Origin: Acanthosepion esculentum
Taxonomy: Eukaryota; Mollusca; Cephalopoda; Sepiida; Sepiidae
Assembly: GCA_964036315.1 (NCBI GenBank)
Contig: OZ038509.1
Span: 32,047,603-32,111,602, forward strand
Reading direction: 5' to 3'
DNA length: 64,000 bases
The position numbers were made by a program, and so were the translations under genes. The notes beneath the pieces are model-generated. The model had not been told where the DNA came from and made no database searches. It saw only the letters and a list, made by a program, of their open reading frames with translations. Shown here in pieces: positions 22,830 to 32,342 of this stretch. Position 1 is the stretch's first letter. Every line of letters starts with the position of its first letter.

Positions 22830-22899
<70 letters not shown>
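22830..22899. repeat. (TA)n microsatellite, target of the gypsy insertion
   Basis: About 70 bp of TA. The gypsy LTR begins at 22900 inside this tract. Confidence 0.95.
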
Positions 22900-22905
<6 letters not shown>

Positions 22906-23276
22906 GGATTCCGGGATGAATCCGATATCAATGAATAACAAACGACAGGAATGGATAAGGAAAATAAATGTATTAACGTAATAATACAAACTGGTAATAT
23001 GAGTTAGTAGATCCAGGAATGTGGGTTAGTAGCACTAATATATATACAGTGTTGGTATTGAAGTATCGCGGATGGCTCCTTACTGTGTCTACGTGCTCGC
23101 TAACTGTGATGCTTGCCGCCGCCTCTGTGTGTGACTTACTTTACTACTACTGAACTCTACTACTCTTCTGTCGTTCCGTGTCGACTCCTTGACTAACTCT
23201 CCGGGTATTCACTGGTAGTAGTATATGTATACCTTGGGTGAGTCCATTTGTGTGAAAAGAGGAGACGTTTAATACA
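22900..23276 (-). repeat. 3' LTR of gypsy element
   Basis: 377 bp; on the + strand starts TGTTGTGGATTCCGGG and ends AATACA. The counterpart at 26666 aligns along its whole length. Confidence 0.85.
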
Positions 23277-23285
23277 CCCCTCCTT
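23277..23285 (-). promoter_or_regulatory. Polypurine tract
   Basis: On the minus strand AAGGAGGGG lies immediately before the 3' LTR (TGTATTAAACG). This is the usual plus-strand primer of LTR retrotransposons. Confidence 0.75.
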
Positions 23286-23289
23286 AGAT

Positions 23290-23790
23290 AGGTAGTTATC
23301 TTTTCCTTTCTCATATGGTCGACAATTAGAGGCAATGTAAATTTTCTCTTCCTGCTAGTCCTTCCAATTTCTGTGTCTTCTTGCGGTCTTTGAATCTCAA
23401 AAACTTTAAAGATCGCCTCCATCGATTTGTCTTTTTTGTATTTGGTCAGTATGTTTTCTGTGGGTAAATTTTTCGTCTTTTGTGTACATCACGTTTCCTA
23501 GTCTGTTAATTATTGTATTTGGTTCCTCATAAGCCATATTGTTACTGAAATAGACCCATTCTTGTTCGAATGATCTCTTGAGTACTGTCGGTGTATACCG
23601 GTTTTATTTATTTTTTCCTTCGTCCTCTGAATAAATTGATCCTTTTTCGCTTCTTTTCTTATCTCTCGCAAGGTCACAGGTAGCTCCTTTACTGCCTTGT
23701 ATAACACTTTACTGTTTTCATCTGTAGTAGCAAAATGGCGCGTTTCGCTTCTTTTTACATACTGGTTCGACATTTTCTTTCAATTCAATT
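23290..23790 (-). pseudogene. Gypsy pol remnant: spacer before the integrase plus the extreme C-terminus
   Basis: Seen on the minus strand: KAVKELPVTLREIRKEAK, corresponding to NIVRELPVTSKEIKKESE that lies between RNase H and integrase in the gypsy at 51804; then in other frames NTIINRLGNVMYT and TSRKRKFTLPLIVD, corresponding to the pol C-terminal tail there. The integrase catalytic core between them is deleted. The fragment abuts the mariner's left end. Confidence 0.6.
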
Positions 23791-23793
23791 CTA

Positions 23794-25077
23794 CAAGGTA
23801 ACCCCAAAAGTTCTGTCCGTTTTTGAAGGAAAAAAAGAAAACGCTTCACATTATGTGTAACTTATATTTAGTCTTCGAAGTAATCGCCATCGGCATCCAG
23901 CACCTTCTGCCAATGTGTCACCAGCTGTTCAATGCCCTTGAGGTAGAACTCGGGTGGTTTTGACGCAAAGAAGTCCGTGAGGGCTTTGCGCAAGTCTGCT
24001 TCATTGGTGAAGTATTTCCCACGAATATGATTATCCAGGGAGTGGAAGAGGTGGTAATCGGATGGCGCAAGGTCAGGTGAATAAGGTGGATGGCACAAAG
24101 TCTCCCACCCAAGTTGCTGTATGGTATCCCTGACCACTCGCACGACATGCGGCCTGGCGTTGTCATGGAGGAAAAGCACACCTTTGCGATTCACCAGTGC
24201 TGGCTCTTTCTGGTGCAATGCCTGTTGCACACGTTTCAATTGCTGCGAGTATAGGTCTCCAGCGACCGTTTGTCCCGTTGGTAGCAGTTCATAATGAACC
24301 ACTTGACGACCTGTCCACCAGACACAAAGCACAATCTTGCGTGGGTGCATAGGCGGTCTTGCGATGTGAGGGATAGCATCCTGAGGAGACAACCAATGTC
24401 TGGAACGCTTGGGAGTTTCGTACAGAACCCACTTTTCATCACTGGTAAGCACTCGATTGAATAAGGATGGGGTACGGTGGCGAGAAAGCAGCGATACGCA
24501 GGCTGCCACTCGTTGTCCATTGTGGACCTCCAACAGCATTTGCGGAACCCACTTGCTCAGTTTGAACGTCTTACCTAGGCGGTGCAGGTGAAGTCTAACT
24601 GTTTCATCGGAAACGTTGAACTGTCTTGCAAGTTCACCACATGTTAGACTACTGCCCTCTTCAATGGCCGCCTTCAGGACTCCGTCACTCAAGACCTGTG
24701 GCCGTCCATGCGAGGCTCATCATGGAGAGACAAATCTCCCGATTTGAATTTTCGAAACCAACGACTTGCAGTACGTTCATCCACAGTACTATCCCCAAAT
24801 GCTTGACATATGCGGTGACTTGATGCAGCTGCTGATAAGCCCACTTTGGAGTCGTAAAGCAAACAGCCCCGAACGAGATCTCTAGACAACTTCCATCCTT
24901 CTCACAGCTGTCCGCCTTATAACTGATGGCCGGGCATGGTGCGCGTGTTTTTTATAACGTCTGATGTTCCTACTTCCGGCTGTCCGAATTTGAAAAAAAT
25001 TGCTGCACGCATTTCGTATATTTCAATTTCATTCAATGACTAATCAAAAAACGGACAGAACTTTTTGGGTTACCTTG
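23794..25077 (-). mobile_element. Full-length mariner element with TA target duplication
   Basis: Seen: terminal inverted repeats CAAGGTAACCCCAAAAGTTC at 23794 and its reverse complement ending at 25077, extending over about 27 bp with one mismatch, flanked by TA on both sides (23792-23793 and 25078-25079). Length 1284 bp, the usual size for mariners. It sits inside the minus-strand gypsy element. It carries a transposase frame with two small frameshifts. Confidence 0.93.
23868..24903 (-). pseudogene. Mariner transposase, two frameshifts, D34D catalytic site kept
   Basis: Seen: the N-terminal segment SRDLVRGCLLYDSK, RICQAFGDSTVDERTAS and FRKFKSGDLSLHDEPR (24889-24695), then a one-base shift near 24700 and a 274-codon frame: HTH with CGELARQFNVSDETVRLHL, the linker WVPQML, VLTSDEKWV (D1), LFLHDNARPHV (D2) and SPDLAPSDYHLF (third D, 34 residues after D2). 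The end is DADGDYFED. Family knowledge: D34D defines mariner transposases, which excise and insert at TA. A probable start ATG lies near 24903 with a second small shift. Close to intact, so the insertion is fairly recent. Confidence 0.88.
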
Positions 25078-26455
25078 TAGCTGCCCCCTTACAAAACAAA
25101 CTGATAGGTGAATCCCATACGTCGAACTTTTGCATACAGTCTGTACCCACTAGATTTTCTGTATCTTTCATTACGTATATCTTAAATTTTTTTGTTTTCC
25201 CGTGAAATTTAACATTTACGATTATTTCTCCTTCGAATTTTATACGCTTTCCTGTCACTGACTTAGCAATTTTTTGTGCATGTAACATGGTTGGTCTGTT
25301 AAGCCTTTTCCATGTCTGTAGGTTAATTATCGTTAGATCAGAACCCGAGTCTAGTTGCAATTTTATCTTTTTATTTAAGATTTCAAGCTCCACATATTTC
25401 CTTACGTTGGTATTGTCTTCGTTATGCATCTTAGTAGCTCTTATCCTACTAGTATCTTTTTTGTTCCTACATTGGTATGCCTTGTGCCCCATTTTTCCAC
25501 ACACAAGACAGTTTTTATATTTAAAACGGCAATCCTTATTCCAGTGTAGTCCTCCACATCGATAACATGCAGATGGGAGGGCTTATATTTGTTTCGATTT
25601 TCGTCATAATTTGCCCTATATGTTGTACTTTTTCCCTTCTTATAGAATTTTTGTTTTCTTTCCGAGGTGGGTGAAGAACGTAAACTTTTGTTTAACTTAC
25701 GTATATGTGATACTCCTGACTCCTCAATGTTTTTCGAGTCTTTCTTTATACTCAGGCATTTTTGGCAGTCTTCTGATAATTGTTGTAGTGTTACTCAGGT
25801 TCATTTTTAGTTTTGAAAGCATTCTTTTGTGCATTTCACTATCTTTTGCTGAGACTAACCCTTGAACAAAGATGAGACACTTGAAATTGTCCGGTGTTAA
25901 TTCTGCCAACTTAAAGTCGTCGCAATGTTTATTCACGATTGCGGCAAACGTGGAATAGTCCTCATTTTCGCCCTTTACCAGGTTAAGACATTTCCACCTC
26001 TTGTGAAAGAGTGATGTTTTTGGACTGAACAGATCTGTAAGACATGTAACTGCTTCGTCAAACGTTAATTCGTTCGTCTTTTTTGGCAAAATGTAATCCA
26101 CAAATTTTGTGTATTCCTCTGTTCCTAGTTTTCTGAGCAACAGACGTAGCTTCTTTGCTTCTGTCCAGTTTTGACAATCGATGTTGTACATGTCTTCATA
26201 ACGTCTGAAATAATCCCCGAAATTTTTATCCTATTCTAGGGAGTAATTGAATATTTCTATAGTATTCCACACTGCGTCTTGAGAAAAAGTCGCCTCTTTT
26301 TCTATATATTGTCGTTTGTATCTTTAATATTAGTTCCTGCGTTTGTAGTAATTATTTTTGCCATTTTTCTTCCATTCTTTCCTGGAGTTGTAATTGCTCT
26401 TCATTTTGGTATTTTACAAGTTCTACTAAAATATTTTAAAAATCCTCCATGATAA
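25078..26455 (-). pseudogene. Gypsy gag and aspartic protease
   Basis: Seen on the minus strand from about 26450: a charged, glutamine-rich N-terminus with stops, the capsid-like region LLLRKLGTEEYTKFVDYIL and FHKRWKCLNLV, KCLIFVQGLVSAKDSE, a zinc-knuckle region ending CGKMGHKAYQC (about 25480), and the protease motif LQLDSGSDLTI (about 25330) followed by LVGTDCMQKFDVWDSP. Gag and protease share one frame here, which shows that the family encodes a fused polyprotein. Lesions: stops in the N-terminus and a frameshift near 25720. It ends at the mariner. Confidence 0.75.
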
Positions 26456-26639
26456 AAGTCTTACGAAAAACTCGCTTTTCGTATTTTACTCCTCGTAAAT
26501 CTTTTGTCGCCATGTTGTTGTGGACACTGGCAAAAAACGGCAAAGGAGACTTTTTTTTATTGTGTGTGAGTCCGAATTCCTCGTCGCCAATTTGTTGTGA
26601 ACAACGAGGGGGAATTTTGTTTCGATTTCCCTTCCCGGG

Positions 26640-26665
26640 TGAGTTCGAATTCCTCGTCGCCAATT
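26640..26665 (-). promoter_or_regulatory. Primer-binding site region
   Basis: On the minus strand AATTGGCGACGAGGAATTCG follows the 5' LTR. TGGCGACGA is shared with the gypsy at 51804 (52095). I do not assign a tRNA. A near-identical copy of this segment, CGAATTCCTCGTCGCCAA, occurs at about 26572-26592. Confidence 0.55.
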
Positions 26666-27039
26666 TGTTGTGGATTCCGGGATGAATCCGATATCAATGA
26701 ATAACAAACGACAGGAATGGATAAGGAAAATAAATGTATTAACGTAATAATACAAACTGGTAATACGGGTTAGTAGATCCAGGAATGCGGGTTAGTAGCA
26801 CTAATATATATATACAGTGTTGTTATTGAAGTATCGCGGATGGCTCCTTACTGAGTCTACGTGCTCGCTAACTGTGACGCTTGCCGCTGTCTCTGTGTTT
26901 GACTTACTCTACTACTACTGAACTCTACAACTCTTCTGTCATTCCGTCTCGACTCCTTGACTGTTCGGGTATTCACTGGTAGTAGTATATGTATACCTTG
27001 GGTGAGTCCATTTGTGTGAAAATGGGAGACCTCTTAACA
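26666..27039 (-). repeat. 5' LTR of gypsy element
   Basis: 374 bp, on the + strand TGTTGTGGATTCCGGG to CTCTTAACA, about 96 percent like the LTR at 22900. Confidence 0.85.
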
Positions 27040-27078
27040 TATATACATATGTAACTTAACGTAATTATTGACAACACA

Positions 27079-27507
27079 TTATGAAATAGATTAAATTCGA
27101 CAATTATTTTCTGTTTGTACGTTATTTTATTTATGTAATTGCTCTGTTTTTTTTAAATAAACAGTATCCAAAAGGAAAGTTATGTTTCGTGAGCAAATAT
27201 GTTTGTTCGGGATACATCGTAGATGATTTGTTGTTTGTAAAATTCGGTCTTTTCTAACCAGGTGCTTCTGTGTGGCTGAATGGTTAACAGCACACCAAAT
27301 GATGGTTCCTTTTGCGTTTATATGTTCGATTCCTGGCGGAGAAGCACATGATATCTACGAAATTTCTCAAACATTGGGATGGTAAATGTAATTAATATTG
27401 TTTATTTAAGAAACAGAGCATTCACTTAAATAAATTGTATCATTTAAAATAAAATAACGTATAAATAAAAAATATATTAAATACTTGTCAGACTTAATCC
27501 ATTTCAT

Positions 27508-27510
<3 letters not shown>
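27079..27510. repeat. Foldback element, copy 1
   Basis: Seen: left arm (27079-27150) containing GACAATTATTTTCTGTTTGT pairs with right arm (27412-27510) containing AATACTTGTCAGACTTAATC. The centre holds a tRNA-like segment (27262-27347). The right end abuts a CA/TA microsatellite. Copies of the same arms lie at 28313-28569 and, more diverged, at 34385-34510. No coding capacity. Confidence 0.7.
27262..27347 (+). repeat. tRNA-like sequence (SINE head or tRNA pseudogene) inside the foldback
   Basis: Seen: 8-bp acceptor-like pairing GTGCTTCT (27262-27269) with AGAAGCAC (27340-27347), an A-box-like TGGCTGAATGG at 27272 and a B-box GTTCGATTCC at 27324; total 86 nt. The T-stem does not pair, so a functional tRNA is unlikely. 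Inference: a tRNA-derived SINE head or a decayed class II tRNA copy. Confidence 0.4.
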
Positions 27511-27573
<63 letters not shown>

Positions 27574-27574
27574 T
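27509..27574. repeat. (CA)n(TA)n microsatellite
   Basis: About 44 bp of CA then 20 bp of TA, between the foldback and the hammerhead-like motif. Confidence 0.95.
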
Positions 27575-27599
27575 AGTGAATATACATAATATCCGACGT

Positions 27600-27655
27600 T
27601 GGTAGTACAACTCGGAGTTTCATGCAGATTTGCAATCTTCAGGTGCTGAGTATAT
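27600..27655 (-). ncRNA. Hammerhead-like motif with CUGAAGA core
   Basis: Seen on the minus strand: CTGAAGA (27642-27636), fitting CUGANGA exactly; stem II TTGC/GCAT with loop AAATCT; GAAA (27621-27618); stem III CTC/GAG or a two-pair version; cleavage-type triplet GTT or GTA near 27607. The core and stem II match the family at 34675-34775. Stem I pairs weakly (CA/TG near the core). Downstream is the (TA)n/(CA)n tract, as in its relatives. Confidence 0.5.
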
Positions 27656-27660
27656 TCTGA

Positions 27661-28312
27661 CTGTTATAGAGTTCGCGTTCTCGTAGTTTTGATTTAAAAT
27701 TGTGTGTTAAGACTTGATTACTTTATTATTATTGCCTAAAATATTATAATTATTTATAAGTTATATCCTTCGAAATCATATGCTCGAAAGACGAAGAATT
27801 AAAAAAATATTTAAATTTGAAATAAGTAAACAAGTTAGGTATCAAATGTGATAAATCTCTTTTTGCGCAAAAATACTATAGTTATAACAATTCAAGTACT
27901 CATGGTGAAAATAAAAAATACGTCGGCACTATATATCTAATGTGTTTGGAACCAAGCCTTATACTTACATATGTGAAATTATATTTATATACAAACGTTA
28001 TACATTAATCGAGTGCAGTAACATGGGATTATATGTGTGCATACATATATAAAAAGATTATTAATGATGGGTTCTAAGTATATTAATAGCTGTTGCATAT
28101 TATATTAATATTCGTAAAATCTATAAATTGGGGTCAATGTGTTTGAGCAGGTGCTTGTCTCATAGATACCTGTAGACATCAATTCTGTTCTCATATTCAG
28201 CGAGTTAGGGATATTTAAGTGTTTTAAACAACAAATTTCTCATGACTTTTATCGAACGATCATATCATATCATAACGTAAATAAATGACATCATATAATA
28301 TGAACTAGCCTA
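27661..28312. other. No gene recognised
   Basis: AT-rich, no motif, no credible reading frame. Confidence 0.5.
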
Positions 28313-28567
28313 AGTTCGACAATTATTTTAATATATTTTCTGTTTATACGTTATTTTTATAGATACAATAATGTAAGTAAATTCTCTGTTTATAATAAAC
28401 AGTATTAACTACGGATGACACACATTTTCTATGAAATATCTCGGTCATCCAGGTCGGTAAATGTAATTAATATTGTAAACAGAGCATTTACTTAAATATT
28501 TGTATCGATAAAAATAACGTATAAACAGAAAATATATTAAAATAATTGTCGGACTTAATCCATTTCA

Positions 28568-28569
<2 letters not shown>
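28313..28569. repeat. Foldback element, copy 2
   Basis: Seen: arms 28313-28390 and 28477-28569 are reverse complements over most of their length (shared core ATATATTTTCTGTTTATACG and its complement). The loop has its own small hairpin GGATGAC/GTCATCC. The right arm ends CATTTCATGA directly at a (TA)n tract. Confidence 0.75.

Positions 28570-28631
<62 letters not shown>
28570..28631. repeat. (TA)n microsatellite
   Basis: About 62 bp of TA at the right end of foldback copy 2. Confidence 0.95.
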
Positions 28632-28634
<3 letters not shown>

Positions 28635-31600
28635 GAGGTACCTACGATTTCATTAGCCATATAGGCGTAAGGCTAAAAAAAACCCAGAAAACATCCGAAA
28701 TCCAAGTTCGAAAGATAGTTAAATATAAATAAAAATAGATAAAATACAATGTTTTCAAGTTACGAGCGAATATGTTTTATGAGCAGCATCCCCTTCCTTT
28801 TCTCTGCCGATTCTTTCTGTCTTTTCTGCTCTTCCACCCAAGGGACTGTGAACTTTGAAGCAACCCAACACAAGAATCACCTGCTTCCAAAATCACGTGA
28901 CCATCAAGCGATTAACCATAAGATAACTCCAGGAACCATCAGGCTGTGGCTACGATCACGTGATCAGACCCTATTTTGGCCATCATACAAACACATCGTG
29001 ATTTGCACCCCGTCCTCCTGCGTACCTAGTTAAGGACGAAGTTAAACCCACGTGACGAACTTTGGAGACAGCAAAAATCTAAAAAAAAAAGGAGGCAGTT
29101 TCCTGTCTGACCGGCGGCAGATGAACATCGGCGAGCGAATCGTTCCGATTTTTAATAGATTTCCCATCGGAATAAAGAAAACAGCAAAGTCTGTCGTCTA
29201 CAGAATGAAAGGGCTGCTATAAACCGAATTGACCAATGAACGCCCGTACGCGTCGCTGAGGATCCCAGGCCATTCCGAAAGAAAAGGATTCCAGGAAAAC
29301 TGCCGACCGATAAAATATTGTTTTCGACGAATCAGAATTCAGATGAAATTTTACACTGTTTGGGATTTCACTATTTGCCCATCGCTGGGACCCTAACAGG
29401 GACTAGCACACCAGGTCAAGTTGGACCATAGAACAACAGCAATTAAGAGGTAGTTCCACGCACCTCAAAACCTTCAATCTCCTGATCAGAGGGCTTGATA
29501 CCAGGTGTAGTTTATGGGGACTAATTTCGACTTCGACTCTTCTTTTTGTCTTCTGATGTTTTCGAAGGATGTTTGGATGTTGTTTTCTCCAATTGGTTCT
29601 TTAGACGTGGGAATAAGAAAAGTCTTTGAGCATGAAAGCCTTTGCTGCGAATCATTTGAGGTGGTCCATGGGACGGCACTCCATGTCGTATACACTTCAG
29701 CTGACACCATCCGCTGCAGCAAACCGGGTCTGGACAGGCAGGTTCACGATGACAGCTTGCATCGGACTGCCGACTTGTTCTCGTACATAGAATGTCGCCT
29801 TGACCGCCTACCATCTGGGCGTCGGATTGTGCTTAGTCCTTACAGCCATGAGTGACCCCACCCCTGCATTCAATTTCCTTGTGACGCGCAAGAACCTCCA
29901 TTACCACACACTATATATACATTATATGCATTACGTGTTTTAGAAGCTCAAATAATTAATTTTCTTTAAGTATATAAAGCTTTAGGTAAACAAAAGCACT
30001 AGAAGGCAAGACAAATTACGATAGCGTGGGAAATTTAGGGACTCCTCAAATTGAGTCGTAGCAAATGAACAAAGACGAGATAGTTGAACAGTTTAAAAGG
30101 CATACTTGATATAAAAATACATTATACAACGAGAATGAGAATAGAGAATTGCTAAATGTATTCCTTTAGGAGTTAAAGTCATGGCATCAGAGACGAAATC
30201 CAAACACATTTATCTGTTTGAAATTGATTGAAACATTTATCTGAAGCTGCTCATATTATTCTTCCGATGGCTGATTGTCCTTGTACTATTCAGGTTTTGT
30301 CCGTGGCTAGCATTGCCTGTTTTTGGAGTTGGCTAAAACACGTCCGTTCAGTTCACTCGTCTTCAAGCCTCTTAGCTTTGGCGGCCAAATTCCATTTGGC
30401 GTCTAAATTTTGGTCTTACCCATTATTAATAGATAAATGGACCTATCTCCCTATCAGCGGATCTTATCAACCAAGGGGAGATAACCTAGAATTTTTATAT
30501 TCTCCCAACACACGGAAAAAAATTCAATTCACTACTCCATTGCATGTTGTCAGTTCATAACATCAAAATACAGTTCTTTTTTTGATACAATATTCGGTAT
30601 ATACCCATAAAGTCACTTCTTTTTTTTAATACAATAAGCATTTTTACAAATCAAACAGATCAATAACAAAAAAAAAGGAAATCGTTCTCCTCAATATGTT
30701 AGGGTAAACACGATAGTTTTGTGTTTACTTGACAATTAACTTTTTTAGAACTATTCATTAAGAATATCTTCACTGGGTATGAAATATCAATAACAGGACT
30801 ATTATGTCTTTCGGCATTATCATGGTCGATTACTAATGAATGCATATATAAGTATCCTCCCCTAGACATTTTTAAATTTATTAAATCAATTCAAATTATA
30901 TCCCTTGTAGTGGCTAGGTATAGATTCTTAGCTTATGTGTCACATGTATACAATAACATTTTATTAAACAATAAATGTAACATACTACTCTTGTTAAGAT
31001 ATTTCAAGTATTAGTTATACAAATTAAAAATGACATTATCTATTCTTTTGTCATTTGTATTTATTTTCATGACAACATTTTATTATTTATTCATTGTATT
31101 GTTTAATTGTATTGGATCCCATTTATGTTTTTATGAGTGTCTGCATGATTAAAAAGGAGACCTTTCTGGGTATTTTAGTTGAAAAATATAATTTTCCTAT
31201 GGAAACCTGTTATCATGAAGTTGATATAAAGTTCAAGAGTACTTTGTTTTCAAGGCAGAATAATTAAATACGGGTAGTTTGAAGAGCGCTTGGGTTGGTG
31301 CTTCTTTTGGAAAGTACTTTCTTCAGCCGGAATTATCATTTGGGTCATGCCTTGTTGATGTTGTTTATACATCTTGTTGGATCATTTCTTTAAAGTATTC
31401 GTAAACTTCAGCCGTGATGATAAATACAGTGCTGTTAAAAAATTCCACTGTTTGTTGGCTTTTTTTTCCCAGTGGATTGCATGTAAACAGTAGTTTAATG
31501 TCTTATCAAGGACAATCCTAACAGATACTTCGGGTCAGAATGAACCTGTAAGTAATAACAACCAATGAGGGATGACTACACACACACCAAGTCCCGCAAG

Positions 31601-31961
31601 TGGTGCCTCGTCACCGGATTTAGTTTAAAGTCTTAACAGCAAGTCTATTATTAACACTGGCTTGAAACCAAATTCGTTCCTTTGTCCAATCATAAAACCA
31701 CTTTCCTCTAAATCCAGATTGGCTTAGATACAAATCTCCTGGATTTTACCATCCAAAACCTTCAATTTCTACCTGAAGATTTTTGATGATGGTTTCTTCA
31801 TCTTAAAAGATTTTTTCTTTAAGTTCTTATATTGCTCCAGCCACTCCAAACTTAAATTCATATTATTTTTCAGAATGTTCTTAGAGTCAGTAAGGACTTT
31901 AACTCCTTGTAATTATCCCTCTTGAAATAGACAATAAATTAATATTATTTTTTAAATTATA
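28632..31961. other. No gene confirmed; possible degenerate transposase around 29100-29860
   Basis: Between 29100 and 29400 fragments such as GIKKTAKSVVYRMKGLL and NIVFDESEF recall the HTH and first catalytic block of IS630/Tc1 transposases, but frames are broken and no second or third catalytic residue can be placed. Open frames at 28749-29033, 29486-29855 and 30228-30560 have no recognisable domain. A short segment near 30795-30825 (minus) has GATAATG..CCGAAAG, reminiscent of the variant hammerhead core but without stem II. Confidence 0.3.
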
Positions 31962-32077
31962 TTTTGGACACCGCATGTTTTGGCGATTTATTTCACTGAA
32001 CAGTGAAGAAGAACAAAATCTTTTATATATATTTTGGGCGCCACGTGTCCGGATTAACTACACTGAACAGTGAAGGC

Positions 32078-32151
<74 letters not shown>

Positions 32152-32270
32152 CGCCACGTATCTGGATTAATTTCACTGAACAGTGAAGGCAAAAATTTAT
32201 ATATATATTTTTGGACATCATGTGTCCGGATTAATTTCACATAACTGTGAAAGCAAAAAGATTTTTATAT
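31962..32270 (+). repeat. Tandem array of four hairpin-forming units
   Basis: Seen: four units of about 60-70 bp, each with an element like GGACGCCACGTGTCCGG and a hairpin TTCACTGAACAGTGAA followed by GGCAAAA. Units start near 31962, 32030, 32146 and 32205. Unit 2 is followed by an expanded (TA)n tract (32083-32147). Hairpin arms are partly decayed in units 1 and 4. Confidence 0.8.
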
Positions 32271-32296
32271 TATTATATTTTTATATATTGGAATTA

Positions 32297-32299
<3 letters not shown>

Positions 32300-32338
<39 letters not shown>
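32300..32338. repeat. (TA)n microsatellite
   Basis: About 39 bp of TA; the PLE coding similarity begins right after it. Confidence 0.95.

Positions 32339-32342
<4 letters not shown>

Larger units (their letters stand above)
22900..27039 (-). mobile_element. Ty3/gypsy-like LTR retrotransposon, minus strand, internally deleted
   Basis: Seen: two LTRs (22900-23276 and 26666-27039) with TG..CA ends; flanking TATAT on both sides (22895-22899 and 27040-27044), a 5-bp duplication, though weak evidence inside TA repeats. On the minus strand the order is 5' LTR, primer-binding region, gag, protease, then a mariner insertion and only the C-terminal part of pol, polypurine tract, 3' LTR. RT, RNase H and most of the integrase are missing. 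About 15 differences plus indels between LTRs (roughly 4 percent) suggest an older insertion than the gypsy at 51804, to which its gag is clearly related. Confidence 0.85.

Noticed and set aside
28749..29855. Possible host gene exons
   Set aside because: No splice pattern, domain or conserved motif; fragments recall transposase remnants at best.
30795..30825. Minus-strand GATAATG..CCGAAAG as a third variant ribozyme locus
   Set aside because: The stem II hairpin is missing and stem I cannot form; at most a deleted relic.
31962..32270. CRISPR array
   Set aside because: Repeats are contiguous degenerate units without uniform spacers, in animal DNA full of retroelements.
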